A DNA stretch of 64,000 nt from Flavobacterium sp. GTDB lineage: Bacteria; Bacteroidota; Bacteroidia; Flavobacteriales; Flavobacteriaceae. Where the stretch lies: the NCBI RefSeq assembly GCF_004211145.1, contig NZ_SEBS01000001.1, positions 1 through 64,000 on the forward strand. Direction: 5' to 3'. Numbering within the stretch: position 1 is the first letter of the stretch; every line of letters starts with the position of its first letter. The position numbers and the translations under genes were made by a program. This document shows positions 49,255 to 58,701 of the stretch, in pieces. The notes beneath the pieces are model-generated. The model searched no databases. It saw nothing but the letters and a program-made list of their open reading frames with translations, and had not been told where the DNA came from.

Positions 49255-51522
49255 CTAATGTTTTATGATCAAAACCGACGGCATGTTCGCGAGCCAAACG
49301 CTTTGGGAATCGACGAGTTTCTTCCAGCTTTCGAGCGTGACGAGCATCATGTCCTGTTGCTCTAGGAAGTCTTTTTTCATCGTGCGGTCGGCGTGGGTTT
49401 TTACTTGATCCGGGAATTTTCGCTTTAGGTTTTCGAGTCCGGGCGATGGTAAAATCTGGCCCGAATCGTCGACGTTTTCAAGAAACGTAACGGTCGAATC
49501 GTTGTTGAAGATCAGTTTTTCGGCGAATTGCGAGAGAAAATCGTCTTCGGCGCTGAACATCGGAACGAAGATATTTTCGAGCACATCGAGATTCTTGTCG
49601 ACGAGGATTCCGACGGGCATTTTCGTACGACCGATGATTTGGCGTGTGCGTTCGTCGAAAGGTGAATTCTCAAAAAGTCCTTCCTTTCCGATGAATTTGT
49701 CGATCAATCGATCCGGATTGATGATGCGCGTCGTGAAACCAAGCATTTTTCCGAGCAACGTACCCTCGAAAATAGATCGTCCGAGCCCGACGAGAAGCAA
49801 ATCGTATTCGCCTTTGTTCGCAATTTCAACGATGTCGGTATCGATGTCGTTCGACGCCTTGAACAATGTGGTGATCTTCTGCCCGATCTGTTCGGATTCG
49901 GTCAAAAGCGGCGCGAACGTGCGTCTTTCCTGCTCTTCGAGATCAAACGTGTGCAATTCGTTGCTCAATGTCATATGCAGAGCCGTGACCGCGCAATGGT
50001 CCTTTTCCTTGCGAAGGAAACTGTTGGCCAGGCGCAGAAGCACCTTTCCGCGTTCGGCGTTCCCGAAAGAAATCAGGATCTTATAGCGATTGTCGGCCTT
50101 GATCTCGTCGGGGATTATCTCATTTTTCGTCTTGAAAATGTAGTTGATCAGATCGAGAAGCGGCCCGGTCATGAACGTGGTGACGAGCGCCATCAGGACC
50201 ATTATCGTAAATATTTCGGTCGACAAAACGCCCAGATCATATCCGATATTGAGTACGACGAGTTCCATCAAACCGCGCGTGTTCATCAACGCGCCTATCG
50301 TCAAGCTGTCGCGCCAATTCTGCCCGACGAATTTCGCGGCGATCGAGCTTCCGAGGAATTTTCCCGCAACCGCGACCAAAATGACCAAGCCTGTGAGTTG
50401 CCACAATTCAGGATCGTTTATGAGTCCGATTTGCGTGCGAAGTCCCGTAAATACGAAGAATAACGGCAACAATAAAATGACCGAAACGTCCTCGACTTTT
50501 TCGATGATGATGCTTCGGAAACGCGTATTGTCGGGCATGATCGCGCCTGCCATGAACGCCCCGAAAAGCGCGTGGATACCGATGATTTCTGAAACGTAAG
50601 CTGAAATGATCAACGTCAAAAGGAAAATCGCCACGACCGGTTTGCTCAACGATGAACGTGAATTCTTGAGTTCGGCGACGCGTTTCAGGAACGGTCGGAC
50701 GACATTGAGCATCAAGATCACATACACGATCGCAAGCCCGATTACGTACAAGGAACTGATGATCGAACCCGCTTTCACGATCGCGATCACGGTCGCCAAA
50801 ATGCACCAGGCCGTGATGTCGTCGGCGGCCGCGCACGTAATCACAATTGCACCGAGACGCGTTTTATGGATGCCGCGTTCCTGCACGATGCGCGCCAAAA
50901 CAGGAAATGCCGTGATGCTCATCGCGATGCCCAGGAAAAGCGAAAACGAAAGGAATTCGACGTTTTCGGGCGCATACTTCTGATAAATGAAATACGCCAA
51001 GCCGACGCCAAGCGTGAACGGGAAAATGATACTTGCGTGCGAGATCACGACCGCATCGTTCGCCTTGTTGCGAAGTGCCGTCAGATCGAGTTCCATCCCG
51101 ACGACGAACATAAAAAATATGAGTCCGATCTGGCTTAGGAACTGTAGGTTTCCTAGTGATTCAATCGGGAAAAGCAAATGCGAAAATTCAGGATAATACA
51201 GCCCGACGAGCGAAGGTCCGAGCAGGATTCCCGCAAGCATTTCGCCGATTACCGTAGGTTGGCCGATCTTTCGGAAAAACCACCCGAATATGCGCGCGAC
51301 CAAGATTATCGTAATGATCTGGAGCAATAAAAGCGCGAGCGGATGCTGAATATTGTGCGTCATCGACTCGAGAAATTGCACCCATTGGTCTTTGACGCTT
51401 GCCGTTACGACCACGTCACGCCCGTCTTCGAGATGCTTGCCTTTGGTGATGATCCAATACATGAGAACCGAAAATCCTCCGGTAAACAAAACGTAGAAAA
51501 TGGAGTTCTTGAAATTCCTCAT
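49255..51522 (-). CDS. Cation:proton antiporter (CPA2/Kef-like) with C-terminal USP-like region
   Basis: IGQPTVIGEMLAGILLGPSLVG; MNTRGLMELVVLNIGYDLGVLS; start taken at MRNFKNSIFY. Confidence 0.9.
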   Translation of the reverse strand: MRNFKNSIFYVLFTGGFSVLMYWIITKGKHLEDGRDVVVTASVKDQWVQFLESMTHNIQHPLALLLLQIITIILVARIFGWFFRKIGQPTVIGEMLAGILLGPSLVGLYYPEFSHLLFPIESLGNLQFLSQIGLIFFMFVVGMELDLTALRNKANDAVVISHASIIFPFTLGVGLAYFIYQKYAPENVEFLSFSLFLGIAMSITAFPVLARIVQERGIHKTRLGAIVITCAAADDITAWCILATVIAIVKAGSIISSLYVIGLAIVYVILMLNVVRPFLKRVAELKNSRSSLSKPVVAIFLLTLIISAYVSEIIGIHALFGAFMAGAIMPDNTRFRSIIIEKVEDVSVILLLPLFFVFTGLRTQIGLINDPELWQLTGLVILVAVAGKFLGSSIAAKFVGQNWRDSLTIGALMNTRGLMELVVLNIGYDLGVLSTEIFTIMVLMALVTTFMTGPLLDLINYIFKTKNEIIPDEIKADNRYKILISFGNAERGKVLLRLANSFLRKEKDHCAVTALHMTLSNELHTFDLEEQERRTFAPLLTESEQIGQKITTLFKASNDIDTDIVEIANKGEYDLLLVGLGRSIFEGTLLGKMLGFTTRIINPDRLIDKFIGKEGLFENSPFDERTRQIIGRTKMPVGILVDKNLDVLENIFVPMFSAEDDFLSQFAEKLIFNNDSTVTFLENVDDSGQILPSPGLENLKRKFPDQVKTHADRTMKKDFLEQQDMMLVTLESWKKLVDSQSVWLANMPSVLIIKH

Positions 51523-51679
51523 GCTTGTCGTGGCTCGATTGTCTGCTGAAATGCGACCCAAATATATAAATTAATAACGTGCGAATCGGGGCGCCGTCTA
51601 ATTAATGCCGCAATGTTAAAATTGCGTGAAATCGGCAATAAAATAAGGGTTTTACGATTTAAAAACCGCATTCGATTAC

Positions 51680-51687
51680 CTACCTTT
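51680..51687 (+). promoter_or_regulatory. Bacteroidetes-type -7 element TACCTTTG
   Basis: TAnnTTTG match 20 bp upstream of the RND start. Confidence 0.4.
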
Positions 51688-51706
51688 GCAGCCTCAAATT
51701 TGCTAC

Positions 51707-54154
51707 ATGACCAAATGGTTTAGTCTGGGTTTCTGGGAACTGGTCGCAAGAATCGTCTTGCGCAACAAGGTTTTAATGCTTCTATTGGTAGCATTGACGA
51801 CCGTTTTCCTGGTCATGCAGTGGAAGAACATCCGTTTTAGTTTCACCGAAGCGAACCTTTTGCCCGACGACGATCCCACGAATGTCGAATACCGGACATT
51901 CCTTAAAAAATTCGGCGAAGAAGGCAACCTGATTGTAATCGGAGTCAAAGACAGCGCGCTCTTCACCCCGAAAGTCTATGCGTCATGGACCAAATTGATG
52001 CACACGATCGAGATCGATAAAAACGTCGATCTGGTTGTCGATGTGCACAATTTGAAGCAACTCACCAAGAACGATTCGCTCCAAAGTTTCGAACTCACCG
52101 ACTTCACCGACAAATCGAAAACGCAAGACACGACTTATCTCAAAAACATTCGAAGCCGATTGTTCGATGACCTGCCTTTTTACGAAGGTTTGCTGTTCAA
52201 CAAAGGTTCGGGAACGGTTCGCGCCGCGGTTTATCTCGATAAGAAGATCGTGAATTCGCCCGCAAGGAAAGACTTCGTGCTCAAAAAACTGATTCCCGCT
52301 TTAAAGGATTTTGAAACCGAAAGCGGTGTAAAACCCCATGTTTCGGGCATGCCGTACATCAGGACGATGAGTACCGAAACGATAAAAGGCGAGATCGGAA
52401 TTTTCATCGGGGCGTCGCTTTTCGTGACGTGCTTATTGTTTTTCTTCTTCTTCAGGAGTTTCCGCGCGACGATGGTGACGTTGCTTATCGTGACGATCGG
52501 CGTGATCTGGTCGTTCGGATTCTTGGGGCTTTTCAATTACGAGATCACGATCTTGACGGCGCTCGTTCCGGCGTTGGTCATCGTAATCGGTGTTCCGAAT
52601 TGCATTTTCCTGACGAACAAATACCATCAGGAATATTACAAACACCGAAATAAAACAAAAGCGTTGCAACGCGTGACGACCAAGATCGGAAGCGCGACGC
52701 TGCTCACGAACATCACGACGGCGATCGGGTTTGCGACGTTCATCACATCGAACAACAAACTTTTGATCGAGTTCGGAAATTTGACCGCGGTGAACATCAT
52801 GGCGCTGTTTGTTTTGGCGATCATCATCATCCCGATCTTCCACAGTTACATTCCCGCTCCGGCCGATAGACATCTGAAACACCTCGAAGACGATTCGGTA
52901 AAAGGTTTCATGGACTGGATTTTGAGAATGGTGAAATACAATAGATTCTCGATTTACACCGTGACCGTGATTTTGTTATTGGTGAGCGTTTTTGGCCTGA
53001 CCCGCATGAAAATCTCCGGTAGTCTAATTGAAGACATGCCCAAGAAAACCGAATTTTTCAAGGACATCACGTTCTTCGAAAAGGAGTTCAACGGTGTGAT
53101 GCCGCTCGAGATCATGATAGACACGAAGCGTCCGAAAGGCGTCATGAAATTGTCCACGCTCAACAAAATGGAAGAATTCGAGAAGGAAATCGATGAAATC
53201 CCTGAGCTTTCAAAACCGATTTCGGTCGTGAACGTCGTGAAATATTCGAAGCAGGCATTTTACAATGGAAATCCGCAATATTTCGAACTTCCGACACCCC
53301 AGGAGCAGTCGTTTATCTTGTCGTTCGCGAAAAACACGTTGAAAGGCGGCAAGCAAAATCTCATGAAAAGTTACGTTGACAGCACCGGACGTTACGCGAG
53401 AATCACAGCGTTCATGCGCGATGACAACGGGCAACGCATTCCCGAGATCGAGGCGCGCATCCGCAAGGAAGCCGAAAAGATTTTCCCGAAAGATCGTTTC
53501 GAAGTTTCGATCACAGGAAAGTCGCTCGTCTTCCAGAAAGGAACGGGTTATCTGATCGATAATTTGCTTTCATCGCTGTTGTTCGCGTTCGCATTGACCG
53601 GATTCCTGATGGCCTTTTTGTTCCGATCGTTCAAGATGATACTGGTTTCGTTGCTTCCGAATATCTTACCGTTGTTGCTTACCGCAGGAATCATGGGCTT
53701 TTTGAATGTGCCGTTGAAACCGAGTACGATCTTGGTTTTCGGGATCGCGTTCGGGATGTCGGTCGATGATACGATCCGGTTCCTCGCCCAATACCGCGAA
53801 GAACTCAAGCGCAACAACTGGCGTATCAAACCAGCAGTTTACGCGACATTCAATGACGCGGGATTGAGTATGTTTTATACGTCGATCGTGTTGTTCTTCG
53901 GGTTTTCGGTGTTTATGTTGTCGGACTTTGGCGGAACGGTCGCTCTCGGCGGATTGGTCTCGCTCACGCTGTTCTGCGGCATGTTGTCGAATCTGATGTT
54001 GCTGCCCGCTTTGGTTCTTACGCTCAACAAGAAACTGGCGAACGAACAGGACATGCTCGAACCGTTGATCGACGTGAAGGAATATAGCGATGAGGAAATC
54101 GATAACAGGCCGGGGCATCGGGATTTGTCTAAAAGAAAAGCGAATGACGAATGA
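51707..54154 (+). CDS. RND/MMPL-family transporter
   Basis: 12 TM; duplicated SSD-like segments VIGVPNCIFLTNKYHQEYYKH and FGMSVDDTIRFLAQYREEL. Confidence 0.9.
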   Translation: MTKWFSLGFWELVARIVLRNKVLMLLLVALTTVFLVMQWKNIRFSFTEANLLPDDDPTNVEYRTFLKKFGEEGNLIVIGVKDSALFTPKVYASWTKLMHTIEIDKNVDLVVDVHNLKQLTKNDSLQSFELTDFTDKSKTQDTTYLKNIRSRLFDDLPFYEGLLFNKGSGTVRAAVYLDKKIVNSPARKDFVLKKLIPALKDFETESGVKPHVSGMPYIRTMSTETIKGEIGIFIGASLFVTCLLFFFFFRSFRATMVTLLIVTIGVIWSFGFLGLFNYEITILTALVPALVIVIGVPNCIFLTNKYHQEYYKHRNKTKALQRVTTKIGSATLLTNITTAIGFATFITSNNKLLIEFGNLTAVNIMALFVLAIIIIPIFHSYIPAPADRHLKHLEDDSVKGFMDWILRMVKYNRFSIYTVTVILLLVSVFGLTRMKISGSLIEDMPKKTEFFKDITFFEKEFNGVMPLEIMIDTKRPKGVMKLSTLNKMEEFEKEIDEIPELSKPISVVNVVKYSKQAFYNGNPQYFELPTPQEQSFILSFAKNTLKGGKQNLMKSYVDSTGRYARITAFMRDDNGQRIPEIEARIRKEAEKIFPKDRFEVSITGKSLVFQKGTGYLIDNLLSSLLFAFALTGFLMAFLFRSFKMILVSLLPNILPLLLTAGIMGFLNVPLKPSTILVFGIAFGMSVDDTIRFLAQYREELKRNNWRIKPAVYATFNDAGLSMFYTSIVLFFGFSVFMLSDFGGTVALGGLVSLTLFCGMLSNLMLLPALVLTLNKKLANEQDMLEPLIDVKEYSDEEIDNRPGHRDLSKRKANDE

Positions 54155-54310
54155 CGAAAGACGAACGACGAAGGACTTTCGCTTGTCAGTCGGATTCTGA
54201 ACCGTCAATCTTGCTATTCCATACTCCTTTTTGTCCTTCGTCTTTCGTCATTTGTCTTTAGTCTACTGCATTTTTTGTCCTTCGTCTTTCGTCATTCGTC
54301 TTTCGTCTAC
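54142..54310. repeat. Inverted heptamer tracts (GAANGAC / GTCNTTC): one left, two right
   Basis: Left 54142-54176 (5 units); right 54233-54265 and 54277-54310. Confidence 0.9.
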
Positions 54311-54318
54311 TATATTTG
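54311..54318 (+). promoter_or_regulatory. Bacteroidetes-type -7 element TATATTTG upstream of asnS
   Basis: TAnnTTTG match directly abutting the heptamer tract. Confidence 0.45.
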
Positions 54319-54339
54319 CACGCTTAAACGTATTATGAA

Positions 54340-55785
54340 ATGAAACGTACAAAAATCAACGACCTTCTTTGCTGCACCAAACCGCTTACCGATGTAACGG
54401 CGAAAGGCTGGGTGCGCACATTCCGCAACAATCAATTTATTGCGCTCAACGACGGGTCGACGATAAATAACATTCAATGCGTGGTCGATTTTGAGAATAC
54501 GCCTGAGGAAACTTTGAAGCGCATCACGACCGGAGCCGCGGTTTCGGTTTTCGGTGATTTGGTCGAAAGCCAGGGAAAAGGCCAGAAATACGAAATCCAG
54601 GTCAAAAAGATCGAGATTTTGGGCGATTCCGATGCTGAGAAATTCCCGATGCAACCCAAGAAACACTCGCTTGAATTCTTGCGTGCGAATGCGCATTTAC
54701 GTGTTCGGACGAATGCGTTCGGAGCGATCATGCGCGTGCGTTCGGTTTTGGCCGCAGCGGTACACAAATATTTTCAGGAGCAAGGTTTCGTTTACGTGAA
54801 CACGCCGATCATTACGGGTGCCGATGCTGAAGGCGCGGGCGAAATGTTCCAGGTGACGTCGCTCCCGCTTGACAACTTGCCGAAAAACGAAAATGGAGGA
54901 ATCGACTATAAACAGGATTTCTTCGGGAAACATACGAATCTTACGGTTTCAGGCCAACTTGAAGGTGAAACGTTCGCGATGGCTTTGGGGCAGATTTATA
55001 CGTTCGGGCCGACATTCCGTGCCGAAAATTCAAACACTTCGCGTCACTTGGCGGAATTCTGGATGATCGAGCCTGAAGTCGCGTTCAACGACTTGGACGA
55101 CAACATGGATCTGGCCGAGGATTTCATACAATACGTGATCAAATACGCGCTAGACAATTGCGAAGACGATTTGAAATTTCTTGAGGGACGACTTCTTGAA
55201 GAGGAAAAACAAAAGCCTCAGAACGAACGCAGCGAAATGGCGCTTTTGGAGAAATTGAAATTCGTTTTGGAGAACAACTTCAAACGCGTTTCATATACCG
55301 AAGCTATCGATATTCTTAAGGATTCAACTCCGAACAAGAAGAAAAAATTCCAATATCTCATCGAAGAATGGGGCGCCGACCTGCAAAGCGAGCACGAGCG
55401 TTTCCTTGTCGAGAAACACTTTAAATGCCCTGTGATTTTGTACGATTATCCGGCGAACATCAAGGCGTTTTACATGCGTTTGAACGACGGAACCGAACCG
55501 GGACGCGAAACCGTGCGCGCGATGGACATCCTTTTCCCCGGAATCGGCGAAATCGTGGGCGGATCACAGCGTGAGGAACGTTATGACGTGCTCGTTGAAA
55601 AGATGAAAAAACTCGGCATCGACGAGGAAGAATTGTGGTGGTATCTCGATACGCGCCGATTTGGAACCGCGACGCACTCCGGATTCGGACTTGGTTTTGA
55701 AAGGCTTGTGCTTTTCGTGACGGGGATGACGAATATTAGGGATGTGATTCCTTTTCCTCGTACGCCGATGAACGCGGAGTTTTAA
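54340..55785 (+). CDS. asnS: Asparaginyl-tRNA synthetase
   Basis: OB-fold [74 protein letters not shown]. Confidence 0.97.
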   Translation: MKRTKINDLLCCTKPLTDVTAKGWVRTFRNNQFIALNDGSTINNIQCVVDFENTPEETLKRITTGAAVSVFGDLVESQGKGQKYEIQVKKIEILGDSDAEKFPMQPKKHSLEFLRANAHLRVRTNAFGAIMRVRSVLAAAVHKYFQEQGFVYVNTPIITGADAEGAGEMFQVTSLPLDNLPKNENGGIDYKQDFFGKHTNLTVSGQLEGETFAMALGQIYTFGPTFRAENSNTSRHLAEFWMIEPEVAFNDLDDNMDLAEDFIQYVIKYALDNCEDDLKFLEGRLLEEEKQKPQNERSEMALLEKLKFVLENNFKRVSYTEAIDILKDSTPNKKKKFQYLIEEWGADLQSEHERFLVEKHFKCPVILYDYPANIKAFYMRLNDGTEPGRETVRAMDILFPGIGEIVGGSQREERYDVLVEKMKKLGIDEEELWWYLDTRRFGTATHSGFGLGFERLVLFVTGMTNIRDVIPFPRTPMNAEF

Positions 55786-55804
55786 GATGGAAGAGTAAAA
55801 GTTT

Positions 55805-55837
55805 GACACGAAGGCACAAAGGCACGAAGGCACGAAG
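55805..55837. repeat. Left octamer tract of the GxxExxY unit
   Basis: GACACGAAGGCACAAAGGCACGAAGGCACGAAG. Confidence 0.9.
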
Positions 55838-55917
55838 TTTTTTTTGTTTGTCCTTGGTCCTGAGTACGGAAAGTCTGGAAATGGATTCGTGATTTTTTTC
55901 TAATGAAGTGATAAAGA

Positions 55918-55952
55918 CGCTAAGATACGAAGTTTGGTTTCGTATCTTAGCG
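55918..55952. repeat. Perfect 14-bp inverted repeat upstream of the GxxExxY ORF
   Basis: CGCTAAGATACGAA-gtttggt-TTCGTATCTTAGCG. Confidence 0.85.
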
Positions 55953-55975
55953 TTTGAATTTTATACGCCATACAG

Positions 55976-56356
55976 ATGAGTAATTTTAAAAACGAAATGA
56001 TCGCGAAAGCGGTTGTGAATGCCGCATATGTTGTCCATACCAGACTCGGTCCGGGACTGCTCGAAAAAATTTACGAGGTTTGCATCGCTCATGAATTGAG
56101 AAAGGCAGGACTTAAAGTGCAGCGACAAATCAAAGTCCCGATAATTTATGATGATATTACGTTCGATGAAGGTTTAAGACTTGATCTTCTCGTTGAAGAA
56201 ACAATTGTCGTGGAAATCAAATCGGTTGAAACGATAAATCCTGTTTGGCAAGCTCAGGTTTTGAGCCAACTAAAACTAACAGGGAAGAATATCGGATTTT
56301 TAATTAATTTTAATGTGCCTTTGATCAAACAAGGCATAAAACGAATAGCTAACTAA
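55976..56356 (+). CDS. GxxExxY family protein (PD-(D/E)XK nuclease-like)
   Basis: GLLEKIY matches GxxExxY; LDLLVEETIVVEIKSVE matches D-x(n)-ExK. Confidence 0.9.
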   Translation: MSNFKNEMIAKAVVNAAYVVHTRLGPGLLEKIYEVCIAHELRKAGLKVQRQIKVPIIYDDITFDEGLRLDLLVEETIVVEIKSVETINPVWQAQVLSQLKLTGKNIGFLINFNVPLIKQGIKRIAN

Positions 56357-56366
56357 AGCGAAGCTT

Positions 56367-56399
56367 CTTTGTGCCTTTGTGCCTTTGTGTCTTCGTGTC
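56367..56399. repeat. Right octamer tract of the GxxExxY unit (inverted relative to the left)
   Basis: CTTTGTGCCTTTGTGCCTTTGTGTCTTCGTGTC; 30/33 with the left tract after reverse complement. Confidence 0.9.
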
Positions 56400-56437
56400 A
56401 AACAAAAAAGGATGCCGCAGGCAGCCGCCCAAAAACA

Positions 56438-57901
56438 ATGCTCAAACAGTCATTAAACTTCAAACTCCAACAAAAGCTCTCGCCGCAGCAAATCCAGCTC
56501 ATGAAGCTGATCCAGCTGCCAACACAAGCCTTTGAGCAGCGTTTAAAGGAAGAGATGAACGAAAATCCCGCTCTCGAAACGGGACAGGAAGAAGACGAAT
56601 ACGAAAAAGACGAGTTCGATAACGAAGAATTCGAAGATTACGATGACGGCGACAACGAATCGATCGAAGCTGAAGACATCAACATAGACGAATACCTTTC
56701 GAATGACGAAACGCCCGACTATAAATTATCGGCGAATAATTACAGCGACGAGGAACAACGCGAGTCGCCACTTGCCGCTTCGGTGAGTTTTCACCAGGAT
56801 CTGATCAACCAGCTCAACACGTTTATCCTGACCGACGAACAGCGCGAAATCGCCGAATTCCTCGTGGGAAGCATTGACGACCAAGGTTACATCAGGCGTT
56901 CGATTCCCGACATCGTCGACGATATGGCGTTCACCCAAGGCATTTACACCGACGAAAAAATCGTCGAGCAAATTTTGCACATCATCCACGAGCTCGAACC
57001 GTCGGGCGTCGGAGCGAGAGATCTGCAGGAATGTCTGCTGTTGCAATTGAAACACAAGACGCCGACAGAATCGGTTGAAATGGCGACCGACATCATCGAA
57101 AACCAATTCGACGCGTTCACCAAGAAACACTACGACAAATTGCGCGCGAAGTACGGCGCATCCCAGGAACAACTCAAGAAAGCGATTGACGAGATCGAGA
57201 AACTCAACCCGAAACCCGGCGGTTCTTTTGCGGGAAGTACGCGACTCATCGAACACGTCGTGCCTGATTTTACGATCCGGATCAACGAAGGCGAGCTCGA
57301 ACTCACGCTCAACGGCAGGAACGCGCCCACGCTTCACGTTTCACGCGATTATCAGGATATGTTGCAGACCTACAAAGATTCACGCGACAAATCACAACAG
57401 CAGAAAGACGCGGTAACCTTCATAAAATCGAAGCTCGATTCGGCCAAATGGTTTATCGATGCGATCCGCCAACGCCAGGAAACACTGATGGTCACGATGA
57501 GCGCGATCATGGAATACCAACGCGAATTCTTCCTCGATGGAGACGAAACGAAATTGCGCCCGATGATTTTGAAAGATATCGCCGATATGGTCGGACTCGA
57601 CATCTCAACGATTTCACGTGTCGCCAATTCCAAATACGTCGATACGCCTTATGGCACGAAACTCATAAAGGAATTCTTCTCGGAAGCGATGATGAACGAC
57701 CAAGGCGAAGAAGTTTCGACGCTCGAAATCAAGAAAATCCTGCAGGACGTTATCGGTGAAGAAGACAAGCACAAACCGCTTCCCGACGATCAATTGGCCG
57801 ACATCCTGAAAGAACGCGGCTACCCGATCGCGCGTCGAACCATTGCAAAATACCGCGAGCAGCTTGACATTCCGGTAGCGAGAATGAGAAAGAAAATTTA
57901 G
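56438..57901 (+). CDS. rpoN: RNA polymerase factor sigma-54
   Basis: QSLNFKLQQKLSPQQIQLMKLIQLP; RPMILKDIADMVGLDISTISRVANSKYVDTPYGTKLIKEFFSE; RPx box IARRTIAKYREQLDIP. Confidence 0.96.
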   Translation: MLKQSLNFKLQQKLSPQQIQLMKLIQLPTQAFEQRLKEEMNENPALETGQEEDEYEKDEFDNEEFEDYDDGDNESIEAEDINIDEYLSNDETPDYKLSANNYSDEEQRESPLAASVSFHQDLINQLNTFILTDEQREIAEFLVGSIDDQGYIRRSIPDIVDDMAFTQGIYTDEKIVEQILHIIHELEPSGVGARDLQECLLLQLKHKTPTESVEMATDIIENQFDAFTKKHYDKLRAKYGASQEQLKKAIDEIEKLNPKPGGSFAGSTRLIEHVVPDFTIRINEGELELTLNGRNAPTLHVSRDYQDMLQTYKDSRDKSQQQKDAVTFIKSKLDSAKWFIDAIRQRQETLMVTMSAIMEYQREFFLDGDETKLRPMILKDIADMVGLDISTISRVANSKYVDTPYGTKLIKEFFSEAMMNDQGEEVSTLEIKKILQDVIGEEDKHKPLPDDQLADILKERGYPIARRTIAKYREQLDIPVARMRKKI

Positions 57902-58611
57902 TATTCGAACGTCAATTCGATGTTGTTCGGACCCACGGGAACTGTCACGGGAAAATCCTCAATCGTCACGATGCCATTTTTGCGTCGGTAAACCCTTACG
58001 AAGTTTTCAGCGCCTTCCGATACGACAACGTCGGTGTAAAATTGGTTGACATCGGCATTCGGTTCCCGAAAAGTCACTCCTATTCCCGGCGCTCCAGGAA
58101 CTTGTGGCCCGGCCGGATAAACAGTGTTTATGTAAAAAGCATCGCCATCAACTTGCGGCACGAAATTATTTAGATGCACTTTTATGAATGCTTTTTTGGG
58201 AATATAGATCGGAACATTCAACACGGTATCGCGCGTGAAAATCTGGTTGATGATCATTTCCGACTGGTCAGCTACTCCAACGTTTATATATGTATTTGGA
58301 TCAAGATTCGAATCGTCTATCTCGAATCGGAAAAGGCCGCTTTGATTTCCGACTTCATCATCCTGCAAATGAAAATCGCGTCCGAACAAACCATCGTCCG
58401 ACGTTTTCAAATTCGCTATAGTGCGCACATGATAACCGCTCCCGCTTTGTTTGTAATCGAATTTTATCTTGATATTCGGCAGCGGCTGGTTACCTAAGGT
58501 TACGACCTGACCTTGAAGTCGTGTACAATCTGCAGTGCAAGTATCTTGTGAATCATCTTCAGCGCATGCCATGAACGAAAGCGGAACGAATAATCGAAAT
58601 ATTTTTTTCAT
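57898..58611 (-). CDS. Hypothetical lipoprotein
   Basis: Lipobox LSFMACAEDDS; start taken at MKKIFRLFVPL. Confidence 0.75.
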   Translation of the reverse strand: MKKIFRLFVPLSFMACAEDDSQDTCTADCTRLQGQVVTLGNQPLPNIKIKFDYKQSGSGYHVRTIANLKTSDDGLFGRDFHLQDDEVGNQSGLFRFEIDDSNLDPNTYINVGVADQSEMIINQIFTRDTVLNVPIYIPKKAFIKVHLNNFVPQVDGDAFYINTVYPAGPQVPGAPGIGVTFREPNADVNQFYTDVVVSEGAENFVRVYRRKNGIVTIEDFPVTVPVGPNNIELTFEY

Positions 58612-58679
58612 CGGCAGCATTTTTATATTAATACCAAAAAAATGATTTGGTTGCGCCAATGGTTCGCCACAATCTGTCT

Positions 58680-58687
58680 TATCTTTG
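58680..58687 (+). promoter_or_regulatory. Bacteroidetes-type -7 element TATCTTTG
   Basis: TAnnTTTG match ~15 bp upstream of the CDS. Confidence 0.35.
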
Positions 58688-58701
58688 CTTAAAAGCGTGA
58701 C

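Noticed and set aside
56726-57337. 203-aa minus-strand ORF
   Set aside because: Antisense to rpoN.
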